A stretch of 64,000 nucleotides of DNA from Allacma fusca (taxonomy: Eukaryota; Arthropoda; Collembola; Symphypleona; Sminthuridae): positions 6,779,661 through 6,843,660 of the forward strand of contig OX359250.1 of NCBI GenBank assembly GCA_947179485.1, in the 5' to 3' direction. The notes beneath the pieces are model-generated. The model saw nothing but the letters and a program-made list of their open reading frames with translations, was not told the DNA's origin and did not search any database. The position numbers and the translations under genes were made by a program. Positions 10,393 to 25,571 of this stretch are shown here, in pieces (position 1 is the stretch's first letter; every line of letters starts with the position of its first letter).

Positions 10393-12655
10393 CTGGGGAG
10401 CAAGAATTACATTAGAATTTGACAAAATAAGGCCACTTGTCATCATGAATTATTAGCTTGCCTGGATTGTCAGGCGTAATTCGATACGGATCCCAATCTT
10501 TAATACACATAGATACGTGTATCTATCTATGTATATGTGATAATGGGTCGGACGAAGGATAGGCCCGCTTGTCAAGACCATGGGCTGTCAACGTCTTCCA
10601 TGCACCCACGAGTTGTTGTCCTGGCTAGTCATACCCCAAATATATATCCTCTCAGGTCTTTATGAGTTCAATTCTGTTCCAAAGGATTTCACATGGGACT
10701 TTCCAGGGGAGTAGGAACCACATTAAACAAAAATCCCCATTGTATTTCAAAAAGGGATTTCCCGTGGAATGGTTACATAGCCAGTCTCCCTGGGTTAGAT
10801 ACTTCAAGGGTCGATTGCTCTAGCCATAGTTGGGTCTGAAGCAAGTGTGCTATAAAGCCAGGAGTAGCTTTTATCAATGGCGAAATTGATCCTTGGGGCT
10901 TGAGCATCTGCAATCTCCCTGCTCCTTGGCAATGCGCAAGTACAACTGATGTCTAAAGTAATGAAATATTGAATGCTTTCATCCTTGCCCATAATTTCCT
11001 ATTCTAAATCCCCCTTGTTTACCATTTTTCATTTTTTGCCTACATCGACGTCAAAGAAATAAAACATGTCTGAAATCTATGACTGGAAAGTTGACAACAG
11101 TTTTTTGAAATAATGATGTAAGTATATCATATTTAATCTACATTTCTATTTCTGCTACAGAAAAATACAATATAAAAATATGAAATTAAAAGATTCATGG
11201 GATTCCTTCCACTCCCCAAGGAGTGTCGATCCAAGTTAATTAAAATGAGACAACAATAATTGTTTCAGAACTGAAATCACTGACATGTCTTTAATAATGA
11301 CTGATATCTGGAGGTATTCGTTTAATTACATGTCCGTACATACATTTCCATTAGCAAGTTTATTACTGGACTAATGTATACATATATCTGTAGACAAGAA
11401 TCAGGGAGAATTTTGCAGCTGCTTTACCTCCTCTTGACGTCATCTCCAAGGAAGCTCAAAATGCATCAAGATCTGAGACGATTACTTGAGATTTATTGCG
11501 TATATTACATGAAAGTATTAAGTTGAATGCAATACATGAGAATGTATTTACAAAGAGCTGCTGTGTACACAAAATGGTACAAAAATGGCGAGATGTTTAT
11601 GCACAACAAGGTTGTCCATCTGGAAATGTTTTCCCAACTGATCCACTCAATGACGACATACTTACGTTGTTAGGATATTTTTGAAAATAGTCTCAAATTG
11701 CGTTATTAAGGAAAAATAATCTACTTTATTCCACCAATCAATCTCATCTCACTAAAAGGAGCTCACTGGGACGAGGTGACAGCTCTAGTGTGATTTTTAT
11801 TTTCATGGGACGGCTTCGGCTAGTCTCTCCTGCAACACCAAGTTTTTCTATAAAGATTTTATGGTAAAAGCCGCCATTTCTTTCATGACAGACTCCTGTC
11901 AGCTTGATCCTTGGCAATCTTTATACATGTAAAAGTTGAAGTTCCTTCAAGTGAAAATGTGGATCAAATTCCGATGAATACATGCTTTGTGAGTAAAAGT
12001 CCTGGCACGATCCATCACTGAAAATCTCATGATGACCCATCACTGATAAAAGCATGTGGACATTTTGTTGATTTTGAGGACGTCCGTACAAGAACTTAGG
12101 AAAATATTATCTCCAGAAGTACTATCAGGGGAATTGATGGATTGGAACTCGTCATAATTTTTTTAAAACAGGGGTCACATTAGTATTTCAAAACATGACG
12201 GCTGAGCAGCCCTCTTGGTGTCGACTGTGACTCACAGTAAGCCCACGGACGGAAGTCTGACATGAGTAAGCCTCATGTTTACTTATGATGGGAATTCCGA
12301 GGTGAATTTTCATGAGGATTTTGTCCTCTGTAAAATGAGGTCTCGGGTTCCGAGAAGATAGAATTGCTAGATCAAGTAATATTAATCGGAGGGAATGGAA
12401 TGGCAAATAAAGGTTGAGTAAAGACATGAATGTTTGGAGGGAAAACATGATCAGTTATGTTTGAACCAAAGTAAGGTCCACAAGAGATAGTGTGGAACGA
12501 GAAAGGATTCAGCCATCCATGCTGTTTTCTTCATTCGGGAATTTTCCCTCGTGTGCGCTCAACATTAGTATGACAAACCTGCCCCACACATTGGTTTTGT
12601 CATAAAAGCAAAAACTAGTGTTGGTTAAAGCTCCATTTATGTATCTATATGCATG

Positions 12656-12673
12656 ACACACACACACACACAC
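12656..12673. repeat. (AC)n microsatellite
   Basis: Nine AC units. Confidence 0.9.
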
Positions 12674-14901
12674 TAGGACTCACCATCCCAGGAGATAATG
12701 ACTATATATAGTTTGAACCAAGCTGGGACTACACATACATAGTAGCTCCGTAGTATTCATACAACTATGTAGATACATGTCTTTACTCTATGTACATACG
12801 AAACCCTATGTACGAGAGACCTGATGATAGCAACTCGGAATGAACCAGGGAAGGAAGGAAAGTCAGGAGGATGAAGGTTATTGATTGAATTGGGTGAGTG
12901 AAGCTGAAACTGATGAGAATTGCGGACTTGCAGAGTGCTCCGAATGAATGAGAGGAGGATAAATGAATCTCGCTACGATGAGTGAGTAATGCCCATCGGC
13001 ATGACCATTACCAATTTTATCTTCACTCCCGGCTTACAACACAACAACTGTGCTCCGAATTATCTACTTGTACATACGCTCCAGCTATAATGTACAACCA
13101 TCCATCCTACATTTACAGTCAGAGCAAGAATTTAAGAACCTCAAGTCCACACACAGACCCTTCATTCATTTTTTCCCACGCATATACATAAATGTTTGAA
13201 ATGGTTTTATGGAAATTGGATTCAAGCTCATGTTTCGTCTATGGTTTAACCAATTTCCAAATTATTCTCATTCCTTTCATTATATACATACATAGAATTC
13301 ATTATGGAGAGGCCTTCAAATCCTTCAACTTCAGAGAACTCAACAGAGTTTTTTTTTTATTAAGTGTTCCTTCACTCGGTCCAGTAGCTGAGACAATCGT
13401 TGGAAACCGTCCCTGAAATGCAAATCAGTTGTTATATTACATTAAGCTTTCCTTGTTTTTTTAAAAAATTCAGTTTCATTTGTACATACCAAAGAGGAAC
13501 ATCACACTTACATAAAAGGAAGGAACTTCTCACTGGAATCTGTTACTGGGGTCAGCCCTAAATGTAACTAGTAAATTAAGTATGTATGGATTCAGGAACA
13601 TCCCATCTAACGAGGAAGCTACAGTTCTCAAGAGTGGTTAGGACAAAAAGGATTCTAACACAGAGGTACATGTTACGGAGTAGTAGTATAGCCCTTGAAT
13701 TAGTTTGTGAGTTATATTTATAGAGGAGTGAGTGAGGATTGGGAAACCCGTTTGCGTCTCTATCATGGCTTTCTCTCTTCGTTCGTACAGAAAGGAGAGC
13801 TCATTATTTTCTTCAAGGATATCCCGTGCTCAGCATCAAGTTTATACAGAAGTCCTCCACATCTATATTATCACATAACTCAGGCCGGAGGCAATCGCGA
13901 CGATTTTATTGAGCCACATAATCTTCTGTCTTACTGCCCATTATTTACTACAACGATACTGTCATCTTTATTGGCTCCCATCTCTGTGACCAGAGTGTCA
14001 CGTAGGGTCAGAGCAGAGGATTGCTAGTACGAGTCAAAAAGTTGAAGTGTACTAAAATACATTGCACAAGTGCATTTAATTGAGAGAAAAAAAAGTCCGA
14101 ATCTCACGAGTCAATGCCTCGCTGGTACATTAAAGATATTAAATTTTACACATTTGGTCTTACCTTGTTTCCTCATTGGATGTCGAATCCGAACTTGTGT
14201 AAAAACTACTGCATTATATATAATTATATAGATATATGGGTCATACATAGATACTCATATCACTTTATTGATTCCCTTCTGGGAGCTTGCCCATGAAAAA
14301 CTGTCCAATGTGATGGTCAGGATGGTCTCCAGCCAAATGGGAAATTTGGGAAAAAACTCGACATCGATTTTAAATCACGTTCTTATAAAATTGAGTAATA
14401 AAATCTAGTCAACAGATAAATTAATTCCTAGAAGCAATCAGCTTTGACAGTACATTATAGTACCTACTACAGGTAGTACTATATAATTATTAGTAGTATA
14501 AAAAAAATCCTTCAAGGCAAACTTTCCAGGAAAAGAATCAGATTTAAGTAAAATTCTGTTGAATTTCCTTTTACTGTAAATCCCTGAATCCACCAAGTTA
14601 GAGTGTATTTATCCAAATTTATTCGTGGAAGGAAATTTTGTTTGGGGATTTCTATTGGGAAATAAAACCAGTGGAGGAAATTCTTGAAGCGAGAGAGAAA
14701 GCAAATTAAAGGGACGGAGTATGTGGGAAATTGATAGCTAAAAAAATACAAAACAATTTGGAGGGATTTGAATTACCTCCGGCAAGGGAATCTCTCTCGG
14801 AGGAAGGTATTTCCATGAAAATTGCGCAATTTTGAGGTTATGATCCTCAGCTGAAAGCTGAAATGGTTTCAAGTTCACATGATAAGAGATGTTGCTGCAG
14901 A

Positions 14902-14904
<3 letters not shown>

Positions 14905-14932
<28 letters not shown>
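14905..14932. repeat. (GA)n microsatellite
   Basis: About 14 GA units preceded by an imperfect AGAGGG. Confidence 0.9.
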
Positions 14933-17900
14933 CCAGCATGAGTTTCATGTCACATATAATTAGGAATGGCCTAGGAGGTAACCCGCAGTATTTTTTGAGG
15001 TGAAGGTAATGCGGTTGATGGAAGTTAGCAAAACATCATTCGCACAACGATCGTCATTACAGAAAACAATGAAAGGGAACAAGTTAGAGTATCTGCTAGT
15101 TGGGAAGGGAAAAAAAATACTTCATGGAAAATTCAATGGTATCTTTGCTGGTTCTAATTCAAAAGACACACGCCATCATCATTGAATTCAGGTATCATTC
15201 CATGTAACGACCTCACACAGACACAACAAGCAGTTGCAAATATCGGAGAGGTATCTGTCCTACCACTGGCAGAAGACACATAAGGCATAGGCATATAGGA
15301 TGAAAAAAAAAACAATTTCCGACGTTATACGTTCTACTGTATGTGTTCCAAGATTCTACATATGTACGTACATACACTGTATGTATGGGGATCTTACACA
15401 AACAAAGCCATCAGTCCTACCACCGCAGTAGTCGAGGAATGTATACCCAGAGAGTGAGCACTGACTAATAGCACAGGACCTGTCATGATTCTGTCAAGTA
15501 AGCGTTGTTTGATACACGGAGCAATTCGTCAGAAGTTGGCATATCATTTGGCCATTCATTTTTGTGAGTGCTTGTTTATTTTTTTGTACTTGTGTTCCAA
15601 CAACAACGGTAGATAGGAACGTCGGCTTTCCATTGCCCGTCCAATCAAGAGTAGTACATGATTGTATTTTATTCTGGCTACCTTTCAGTAGTGTTTACAA
15701 CCCACGCTTTATTATGAACCTTATATAGGTTTCTCAATCCTTTGGGGTTTTTCCCTTGTTACTTGTAGCATCAGACGGAGTGCGTAAAAGCTGGAGATCC
15801 TATACATTGGAGTACTTTCGGCTGTACATTTTTGTGGTTAACATCGTTGCCCACTTGTTAAACTGTTCCCTAGTGCGTTGATATGGCAGGTTCAAAAAAA
15901 TTCAGGTGTTACAGGTTAGAGTTTGGTCGGAATGACTCAATGTAGTTTCATCAGTGCCAAAGAAGCTCTGTGTAGTGTAAACCTCGATGGCCCATTGCAT
16001 GTTGGGGAGAACTGGATGTAGAGAGGTAGTTAATCCCATAGGCAAAAGTGGAAGACGAAGGAGCAGTTTTATGTGTGATGATGATACGCACTCACGTTTT
16101 ATTTCATACACTTCTAATATCAGGGATCATGTCCGTGAGTAACAACTCTGTCGTATGCCAGTTAGCACTCAGGAGACTCACACATAGGCCAACTGTTGTG
16201 TCTACTTGCGAAAAAAAAAAGTTTATCCTATATGCACGATGTAATTCTGAAGTGAGTCTAATTTTTTTTTTATTGGGGAACCAAGTCAACACTCGGAGTA
16301 TAATGTATGGCCGAAGATAGTAACATCTTTGACAGATAGCGCATCTCACTTTAGCATTATCAAACTTTTTGAGTATCAAAGGTATGTTATGCATTGGTTG
16401 TGTATTGTTGGGGTATATGTTAATATCACAATAGAAAATTGTGATGATGAGAAGAATGCTGAAAAAAAAACAAAGATTCTGAAATCGTGCCCTCATTCAT
16501 TTTTTTACGGCGGTCAAATCCTTTGCATTTTTCTCTCTAAAAAGTCTAAACACTCTAGTGGGAAAATTGGAGCCTCTCACACTACACACACACTAAAAGT
16601 TGAAATTCTGTGAATTACTCCGCGAAATAGTTTTCCCTCTGTGAAAAAAAAACTAGCCAAGAATTTAAATTATAGAGACAGGAGTAAATCATCCTGTTTT
16701 CAAGAGCGGTTTAGGGAATCCGTAACAAATATCATCTCAACTTCGACAACAAACTGATTCACCACCTTGAATATTTTCTAGGGGGAAAAAAAATCTTCTA
16801 ACTGAAGAGTATAGTGTCAAGTGTGTGCGAAATAATTCCTTCTCGATTTTCCTTCCTCCTCTCAAAACTATGTATACACACTCTCATTTCTCCAAGCATA
16901 AACAAAGTTTTTGGGGAGAGGTTATGAGTGAAGTAATTTGGAAAAGTTTTTCATCCTTGAGGAAAGTAGTTTTGTCCTGTTGTGCTCATCTAACCACGAT
17001 ATCTTTCAGTTGGGAGTCCAACCGACATAAGTGTCGAAGAAATGTTTGATAAGTTCAGTGTGTGTATACATATATCATGCTACTGCTACTGTCTCGTATC
17101 CCTTCCAGGTACTGTAAACAATGATAAATTTTTTCTAGACACAATACAGTCGCAGACAGTAAATTGAATCTTTTCTCAAAGGATTTTGACGGTGTTGTCT
17201 GTCCTCCAAAGAAAATAGCACAGGTACTGAATAATTGGTGGAAAGTATAAATATAGTACTGAAATCCCACATTTCATTCTCAATTACTTTGATTTGAAGA
17301 CTGAGGATCTGTATGTACGTATGGGAACTAGAATAGTCCGGAGCTGATTGTATAGATAAGTAAATTGTTCCTCTGCTACTGCCAGTTCCATGAAGTTTGT
17401 ATGTAGTAGTCAATATTTTGGTAGCCAAGTGAAACCGGAGATAGTGCTTAGGTTAACCTTGTGTTGCCTCATCAGTACTGAAACTACTCCAAGAGCATGT
17501 CATTATGAAGGTTTCTATTTATCACTTTTGAAGTCAAGTCCTAAATGTCCAGGATATTAAGGTAGTTGTTGAGAGTGTGTGATTTTCGGCTCCTAAGTCC
17601 TAGGTTAGCGAACTTAGCATTGCAGTAGGAGTACTGTATTGGAAGTGTGAGTGAGGTGTGGATTCTTAACTACCGTTTTGAATGAATTACTCGACAGAAG
17701 AGTATCTTCTCCCAAGACAGAAGCAAATGGCTTCTGTATTTGGATTTTTATAGGACAAGGGAATCCCTAAAGGGTTGGAATGTGCTCAGCTCCATTTCCC
17801 TCCATACATGTCATACTAATGAAAATTAATGGTAAAGGTTAGCAGAAGCCTTCCCTTCCTTTACTTTAGGGATGGGGAGATAGTCCGAAGTCATGAAACT

Positions 17901-18549
17901 TAATTTCCCTATGTTTTCCTAATTATCCACCCCGCCTGATTATGAGAGAGGATGCATTTTTCCAGTGTGACCTCCCTTTGTGTTCCTTGTGTACACATAT
18001 ATCCATACATACGTAGATACCTACACAGTACATTGAGAACTGAACGTGGATTTTCTCTTTTGAGATTTTTTTTTCCTCTTCCTCTCTTGTAGTAAATACT
18101 ACAATAGAAAATGTTCACAAAAACGACTCGAAGCAAGTACTCACCGCATAATTACATTACTGAGTGAGCTGAAGACATAAAAACTGAGGCTGCAAAGTAC
18201 ACATGAGAATGATCCCAATACTAATTGCCGTAACAGAAGACATGGCTGTTTAGCGTATTCCAAATGTAAAATTCTGTTACAATCGGTCTCAGGGGGTAGT
18301 TTTCTATCGGCATTCCTGAAACGTCGACGTTAGGTTAAAATAATAGCCACGTTTATTCTCCAACTACCTACAGGTTATAGGCAATTCATAAACATAAAAC
18401 AATGCCAAAAGAGACACATTGCATTCAAAGCACCACTGTCACTGGAGCTTGAGTCTGTGTCTACATCCTGCTACCAAAAGTAACTATGTGTAGCAAAATA
18501 GTGAGGAAACTAAATCTTGGACTGAATACCTGACACTTACACATATTCT

Positions 18550-18550
<1 letters not shown>

Positions 18551-18615
<65 letters not shown>
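18551..18615. repeat. (AC)n microsatellite, 65 bases
   Basis: About 32 perfect AC units, followed by CACACGC. It creates two artificial Val/Cys open frames on the minus strand (18461-18800) that are not genes. Confidence 0.97.
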
Positions 18616-18622
<7 letters not shown>

Positions 18623-19276
18623 GCAAAGCCCTACCTTTACTAATGAGACAGATACAACTTGAGGAAAACAAAGAAGTGCTGAAATTCTCAGAATAATAAT
18701 AATTCTGTAGAAAAATTTTTGAATCCCTCGCACATCCCTCGACTGGGGTAAACACGAACTCTCGCACGCAAATGCTACTTGCGTCAAGTTTCCAAGACAC
18801 TTTTCAAGGTAGGGGTTCCTCCTATATTAGGGAGCCAGTAGTGTTCACATTTTTGAAGTACGTTGGGGTGCATGATTTAAGACTGGAAATTATACTTATT
18901 TCAAATGGAGGATAAATTCCAAGTGAGTTCATCTCTCGCGATGAATTCAAATTTTCAACTGCTAATCTTTATGAGCGTACAATCTTGATTATGATGTTAC
19001 CATTTACACTCTCAAATAGGGAAACGACGCTGACAAGACTCAATGAAACCTTCTGCTCTCCTTTGCTTTTTGGAGAGGGAAAGACGCACAAACTTTGTTT
19101 CTTTTCTAATGAGACGATCCCAAAAGTGAAAAGTATTTTTTTTGGGGGGGAAATCTTCCATCTCAGTTTCCACATCCTTCTCTTGAGGATTGTGCAAAAG
19201 ATTTGGAAAAGGCTGTTTCATAGCTTAAGTACCCAATAACTGGGGATTTCAGCCCATTTTGAGGGTGTCAGTAGTG

Positions 19277-19295
19277 TTTAGACAGTGTGTCTAAA
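19277..19295. repeat. Inverted repeat, 8-base arms
   Basis: TTTAGACA and TGTCTAAA flank GTG. Confidence 0.88.
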
Positions 19296-19636
19296 TGGTA
19301 CACCAGTGGCATAAGATTTGCTCTCTGCTCTCCAAGGCCTCTTTTATTTTTCCATTGACACCCCATGCGGTTTTTCAAATGTGTGTAAAATGTCTCAAGA
19401 CTTCCAGCCCGGAAACATTTTGAATAATATCCCCACTCGTCCATTCAGTTCCATCCGTCGAGCAGCATTGACGGGGTCTACAGTGGCAAAAAAATCTTTT
19501 CAATTCTCGTACCATTTTATTTTATTGTTAGACTCATCTTTCGTTTTCTCAAGGCATTCTTCCCAACTCCTCTTCTGGTAGGAACTGGGCCCCACTGTTA
19601 TAAGTATGGGAATAAAAAACTCAAGCACTTGAGCAA

Positions 19637-19688
19637 AAATTCAATTGAAAAATATTATCTTTAGGAAATTCAATTGCAAAATATTACT
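19637..19688. repeat. Imperfect direct repeat, two 22-base copies
   Basis: Copies at 19637-19658 and 19667-19688 share ATTCAATTG-AAAATATTA with one or two differences. Confidence 0.75.
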
Positions 19689-22600
19689 ATTGTAAGAATA
19701 CGACACAACTGGAGCGGCATATTGTTATAATTTTTGTTACAGTGGATATGTACATACATACCTACATAATACTTGACACTGTCTTGAGAAACTTTGTTGC
19801 GAAACCTGTAAGGAAGTAGTATTGCTCTAAACCCTGTAGGAAGTTATTTGTAGAAATCTGCTGCCAAAATATTGATAAAATCCCCTCCTAAAAGATTCCC
19901 CCAACAAAATGGTTCAATAAAGTAGTGCGACAGAAGGACCGATCATAGCCTCCAAATTTGAAGTGAGTGTGTGAAAATTGAATATTTCCCTTTACCGTGT
20001 TTATTGGCTATTGACTCTTGAATAAGGGAAACGTGGAGTCCCAAGTGCTGTTCAAGATATTTGAATTGTATGTATGTACGCTGGTGAGTGCTAAGTGAGC
20101 AAGTGGAGGGATATGAATATATATATTTTTTTTTACTATCACCCTCAGAGATTTTCCCAGTCAGGATTTTGCCAGCGATTGCATGATAGCCTTCTCATTT
20201 GAGAGATAAGAGAAAGAAGAAAATACCGCGAGGAAGCTCGGAAAATCAGCATGATTTATTCATTTTTCCCAACAGAGAGAATCTCCCTGGCAATTTAACA
20301 TGTGTGAATTGACACGAAAGTAAGTACATGTTTTTGCACGGAAGAACATTAGAATTCCACTTTGTCAAGCAATCTGGGATTTTTGTTTGTATGTGGGGAG
20401 GAATTCAATCTAGTATTTTGCCCGGAGATAAAAGTCATAAAGAGATATGTGCATTTGAATTAACAAATTCTCAACTCATGTGCATGCACAAGTTTAGTAG
20501 TTTGTTTCAATCATTTTCCTCCGATGGTTATGAGGTGATACTCGGCAATCGACAGTCGCACTGTAGGAATTCATACAGAGTCAGTGGATTTACAGGGGAA
20601 ACTCTCCAGTGACTTTTTTTTTGTTGGAGAGGAGATTACGACGTAGAATATAAACTACCATGCGCTTCAGCAGTTCCATAAATAGGAAAAGAAACCTGAC
20701 TTGTCCACACAGATACATTCAACGTTCCCGCTCCAGAGTTTGTCAGACAGGACTTGGGATTTTTTGATGGAACTTCATAAATTTTTACCACTCAAAACTT
20801 ACCACTTGTAAATTCCACTCCCCGTCAAAGCTCACCATTTTTACGGTAAATTCAGTTTTACCTCCGTTCCAGTAAGTGTTTTTTTTTCTTCTTCTTTTTC
20901 TCCCCTTCCCCCATCCTATCTAAAGTAACTAGAGCCCTCTTAAGTGCTTGACCATTAGAAATCATGGGTGACCATTTGCTACGCAAAAAAACACTTCCCT
21001 CCAAATTTGTCAAGAACACCTCAAATATTTAAGATACAGAGCGTCATATAGCCTCGTCTTCCACATTATTCAACCCTGTATATACATATGTACGTACCAT
21101 TCACAGCGGCTGGAATCTCAGTGAAAAATGCAGGGAATCATTACTACTCATTTATGACTTGTGAAATGAGAAGTGAGGAGTGAAAATTGTTGCGAGGAAT
21201 TGTTGATGTATTTATGTACTTGGAGTTGTGAATCTGTGAAACCTCATATCCTCTGCGGGCTCCAGCCTTTTGTACATACCTAATTGTTATATGATCCAGA
21301 ATGTGTGTACATACGTACATAGTGTCTCCACCCGTACTAATGACAGTGCGTGCTCTTGTTTGTAAAAGTACATAGTTATATTAGAAAAAGCGATTAGTAC
21401 GAGATGGGAACCTTTCCCAAGTACTGTACACAAGTAGCTCCGCTCCAAGTGTAACTTGATATGTGGCGTAAGAAGTGCGAACGTGAGTTTGGCTTCGTCA
21501 TAAATTCTCACTTTAATGGCTTTTCCAAGCGTTTTTCAATAATGACCGGCTCCTCTTCTCAATTATCCTCTTTTCTGGAATTACTCTTTGTCTTTCCCTC
21601 TGCATGGCTATATGCAGACTATCATTAGCGTCTCAGAGCCTGTCAAATGAGTCAAGTGAGGCTTACCTGCTCATTTGCAACTTCTCGTCCTCCTGAACCT
21701 CTCATATACAGATATGAGAACTCACACAGTCCTCTATTCCTATCATCATGGAACGTATGTACTATGCATGTATGTATGTACAGAACAGAACATGAGTATA
21801 GTGTAGCCCTCCATCCCCCACCCAGATTTCCCCCTTCATTTTTACATTTATAATTGACAAAATCATTGTAAACACTTTGATTCTCTGCAATATTTCAGTC
21901 ATCAGTTCCTATCTTGTTTTGTTATGCTGTACAAGCTCATTCATCATCCACTCCCATCCATAACTTATTCTCTCTACAGTTTCTTCTCTATAAAAACGTG
22001 ATCATCGAGGCTCATTTTTTAACCATGAGATGATAAAAATTTAATTCTGGTTTCCGTCCTGACAGTCTCACCTGCCTCATGACCGTATATACTTTTCATT
22101 CTCTCTCCTGTCTGAATTTAAATGTGGTAAAAAAAGTAGGGGGACGTTCCTCTAAGGATTTAAATTTATTCAGATCGAATTATATTTAGTATTCTAAATA
22201 TATGCAAAGGATTTGAGACTACCGAATAAATCCTTGTACCGGCATATTATTTGTAGATCCCTAGAAATAGATATATAATAATCTGTCCTTTTTGGAGTAT
22301 GGAAACTACCAGCAAAAATGCTCTTTGCTAAGTCTGGAGGGAAGCCTGTGATTCCTTTTGATACAATTATATGCTTTTGATAGTTCACTTGATTGAACTG
22401 ATGCGGTGTGGGGAACTGTCAATGAGATTTTTATGAAATGAGTTTGCATAAGAAACAAGCTATCACAGCTGAGAGCACAGCATGTGTTCATAGTAATGAG
22501 GGCAGGATCCGATTCAATGCATAAAAAGTTATGCTCAGATTAAACTTCAGTTACAGTAAGTACTAATGGACAGTCGACAGAGCACCTACTTACGTAATGT

Positions 22601-24914
22601 AAGGTATTATATATGTACATATGTACGCTCCGTACTACTACAGACACTAGAAGTGGAAGGTGCAGGTGCAGAGGTTAAATTAATCGTTGGAGGAACTTGA
22701 AAATTGGCTTAAAATGAGCTGAAAAAGTAAAATGCCATTACGAGCTTTCTAATATGATTGTATTGTTGTCCCTGCCGTTTGGATGGGAGTCGTCCATTGA
22801 CCTGTAAAAATAATTCTTCCTCCCAATGCAACTAAATGGCAGCGAAGGTTAAAGTTTTTCTAGTTCGGATGCCCAGGGAATATATTATTGATTTTTTTAT
22901 GTTTGATGGATGCATCATTCCGTTTTGATTACATGCTCATCATGTGAACTAAACTTCTGCAAAGGAGTCGGGACAAAAACAATTCTAATGGCTTTTCATG
23001 ATTTACTGTGCACACAAACACTAGTAATAATTGCACTTTACATGGGTTAAAATTTATTTTTCCCCCGCTGTATCCTCTGAGTAACCACTTGAGACGTGTG
23101 GATTCAGACGGAACATTAGCCTGTCAACATGAGCTCTATGTGTCTCGCTCTCCACAGTCAATTTACAGGGCACTTGCTCAAGTATTCCTGCCTCTATCTT
23201 TCTCTCTCTCTCCAAATCAAAACTCTAATTTGAATAATTTGTGGGCATGACTGGGCTCATAGAGGTATAAATCAGCCTGGAGTGTGTTAATAACAGGGAA
23301 AGGAATACATCTGCAAGATTAACATGGGATAATTGCAAACCCTCTTCATCCTTTAAATATTCAAACAGCTAACTTACAGATAGAGCTCTGCCAAGAAAAT
23401 GAAAGAAAAAAAAACTGGAAACATTTTTGAAATATTATTTTGATGAGAGATATTAGAAGGTGCTGCATGTTTGGAGGTATTTACAGGGAATCTTTCAAGA
23501 TTCCTTCTTCCAAGGCACACATTACATGTTATGTATACTACAAATACATAGCCCTGCTGATCTCTGTGAGGAGGATGCCTTTTCCGGTTCCCAATACATT
23601 TCAAAATGTTTACAAAACACTGGGGAAAAAAAACCTTCACAAAAATGTCCTTATAAGTTTGAAAGTAAAGGATTGTGAGTGGTGTTTAAGCTGGGCTTGA
23701 TGGAAGGTGTGTAAATATTTTGAGGGAAAAAATTTGCAAAATAAACACAGTGTGTTCCACATGTTCAAAATGTGGATCTATTCATATCCTCTCAACGGCA
23801 ACATTCTAGGCTCTAGGATTATAAATCCCTTGACAATTTTATACAAACAAGCTTATCCTTATTTGACGTGGACACGTGCAAGTATCCACACCTCAAGGAT
23901 AGTAAACAGGAAGCGGATCTGGGTACACAAACTCCCCCTTAAGTTTAAGTATATGAATATTTACAAATTATATTGCAAAGATAGCGGTCTCTGAAAATAA
24001 TATGTCTGGGTATTAATACTAAAACCCCAGGTTTTATCAAGATCATTCCAGGAAATGGCGAATTTTCCGAAAGCTCCCAAAAAAAATATTAATGAACACA
24101 TTTCCTCCCGTTTCCCTAATGCTTGACATACTTTGAGAAAGAATTAATGTCATATTGCAAACCGAAGGAGGGGAGACGATGAGTATCAAATTAATTTTTT
24201 TCCTCCTTCAAAATGAAATAACTTTCTTGACAATAAATTTCAGTGCAGAACTTTCCAGATTATTAAGTACTAAGTACATAGATATTAAGATAAACTTTTT
24301 TCCGATCAGCCCCACTGAACTTTCTGAGCAAGTTTTTACTTCAAAAGACTTAACCTTGAGTCATGTTTGAAAACTTCATTTTAACTTGGCAGGATTATCT
24401 ACATTTAATTTGAATGTAACACACGAAACTCAGGTTATTATTAAAATTTAGTATATTGCAACTTGCCAATTTGTCGAGAGTTATACATCTTCTGAGAAGT
24501 TTGTTTTCAAAGTAGGATTTTTTTTTTCCTATGAAAGAGAACTCCTCAAATTGAAATGGGCTGGTTTGAAGATTTCTTCGAAAGGAATGTTGGAATTAAA
24601 AGAGTAATGTGTTTATTTATCATTGATTTTTCCCTTGATCTCAAATCCAAGTCCTGCCCCAGGAAATAAATATAGAATGAGTCTCGAGAGCCTCTGAATG
24701 TGAAGCACAAATAAAATTAACATGAATTTATGCACATGAGAGTTGTCTTTCAAGAGCAAATGCTTGAGTGTGCATCCAACCATAATTTGTCAGTAATACC
24801 ATGTCTTCTCCTCATGTAATGTGATGCGTGAGCAAATATCATCAAATGTTCCAAGCATTTTCCTACTTACTTAGTCTCAACGACCGAAAAACACACCATA
24901 TCCTTCATACAATG

Positions 24915-24917
<3 letters not shown>

Positions 24918-24954
<37 letters not shown>
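24918..24954. repeat. (AG)n microsatellite
   Basis: About 18 perfect AG units. Confidence 0.95.
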
Positions 24955-24956
<2 letters not shown>

Positions 24957-25546
24957 CGAGACTGTGGACGAAAGCAAGAGTACTTGTCAATGTGTGGGCG
25001 TGTAACATCTCTTTCTTAGGCTCAAAAAGCACATCCCGTTCATTGAGCAGTTGAAAAACAACCAATTCCCCAACCTCCCAACTCCCTTCTACAAAATGAC
25101 AAAACAATAATTAATGTGAATCGACGGAGATTGAGCATGCAGAAATAATCTTTTCGCACCTTAATTTGAAGCCAGCCATGGTTTATATTGACTGCGGACG
25201 TATTTTTGTTTCGGAAAGGCGTGTCCCATTCCCTCGTTCAGTTATTGCAAGCTCTTATTATACGCTGATTACACACAAAAGACATTCTTTGCTATTATAA
25301 TTAACCGGCGTGTACCCACTGACTGACAGTCATTCACCACTTCAGGATTGTTTTGTGTTCCGTCCTTTCCACTCCGCACATCCATGAAATGGAGATGTGC
25401 CATTTCACATTAGAGCACTTGAGAGTTTATTGTTGCCGCACTCCAGTTTCCAATCGTACGACACCGTGCACACCTGAGGATGTCAATAATTAAATGAAGG
25501 GATGTGCAGACACACGGCTACCTATTGGGATGCTGCTCGCCCTCTA

Positions 25547-25571
25547 TCTCTCTCTCTCTCTCTCTCTCTCT
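25547..25571. repeat. (TC)n microsatellite
   Basis: Twelve TC units. Confidence 0.95.

Noticed and set aside
10804-10992. 62-codon ATG-to-stop minus-strand frame (MGKDESIQYF...)
   Set aside because: Composition is fair, but many frames of this length exist here by chance. The upstream pyrimidine tract is missing and the frame fits no neighbour.
16104-16496. 130-codon minus-strand open frame
   Set aside because: The product is dominated by homopolymer-derived Phe/Lys runs. No motif or conserved-looking segment.
18461-18800. Two minus-strand open frames with long Val/Cys runs
   Set aside because: The runs are the (AC)n microsatellite at 18551-18615 read in two frames. The flanks have no coding character.
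20803-20838. Minus-strand MVSFDGEWNLQV followed by a consensus donor, resembling a lipocalin/fatty-acid-binding protein start
   Set aside because: It is only 12 codons, the intron position does not match that family's usual first intron, and I found no second exon.
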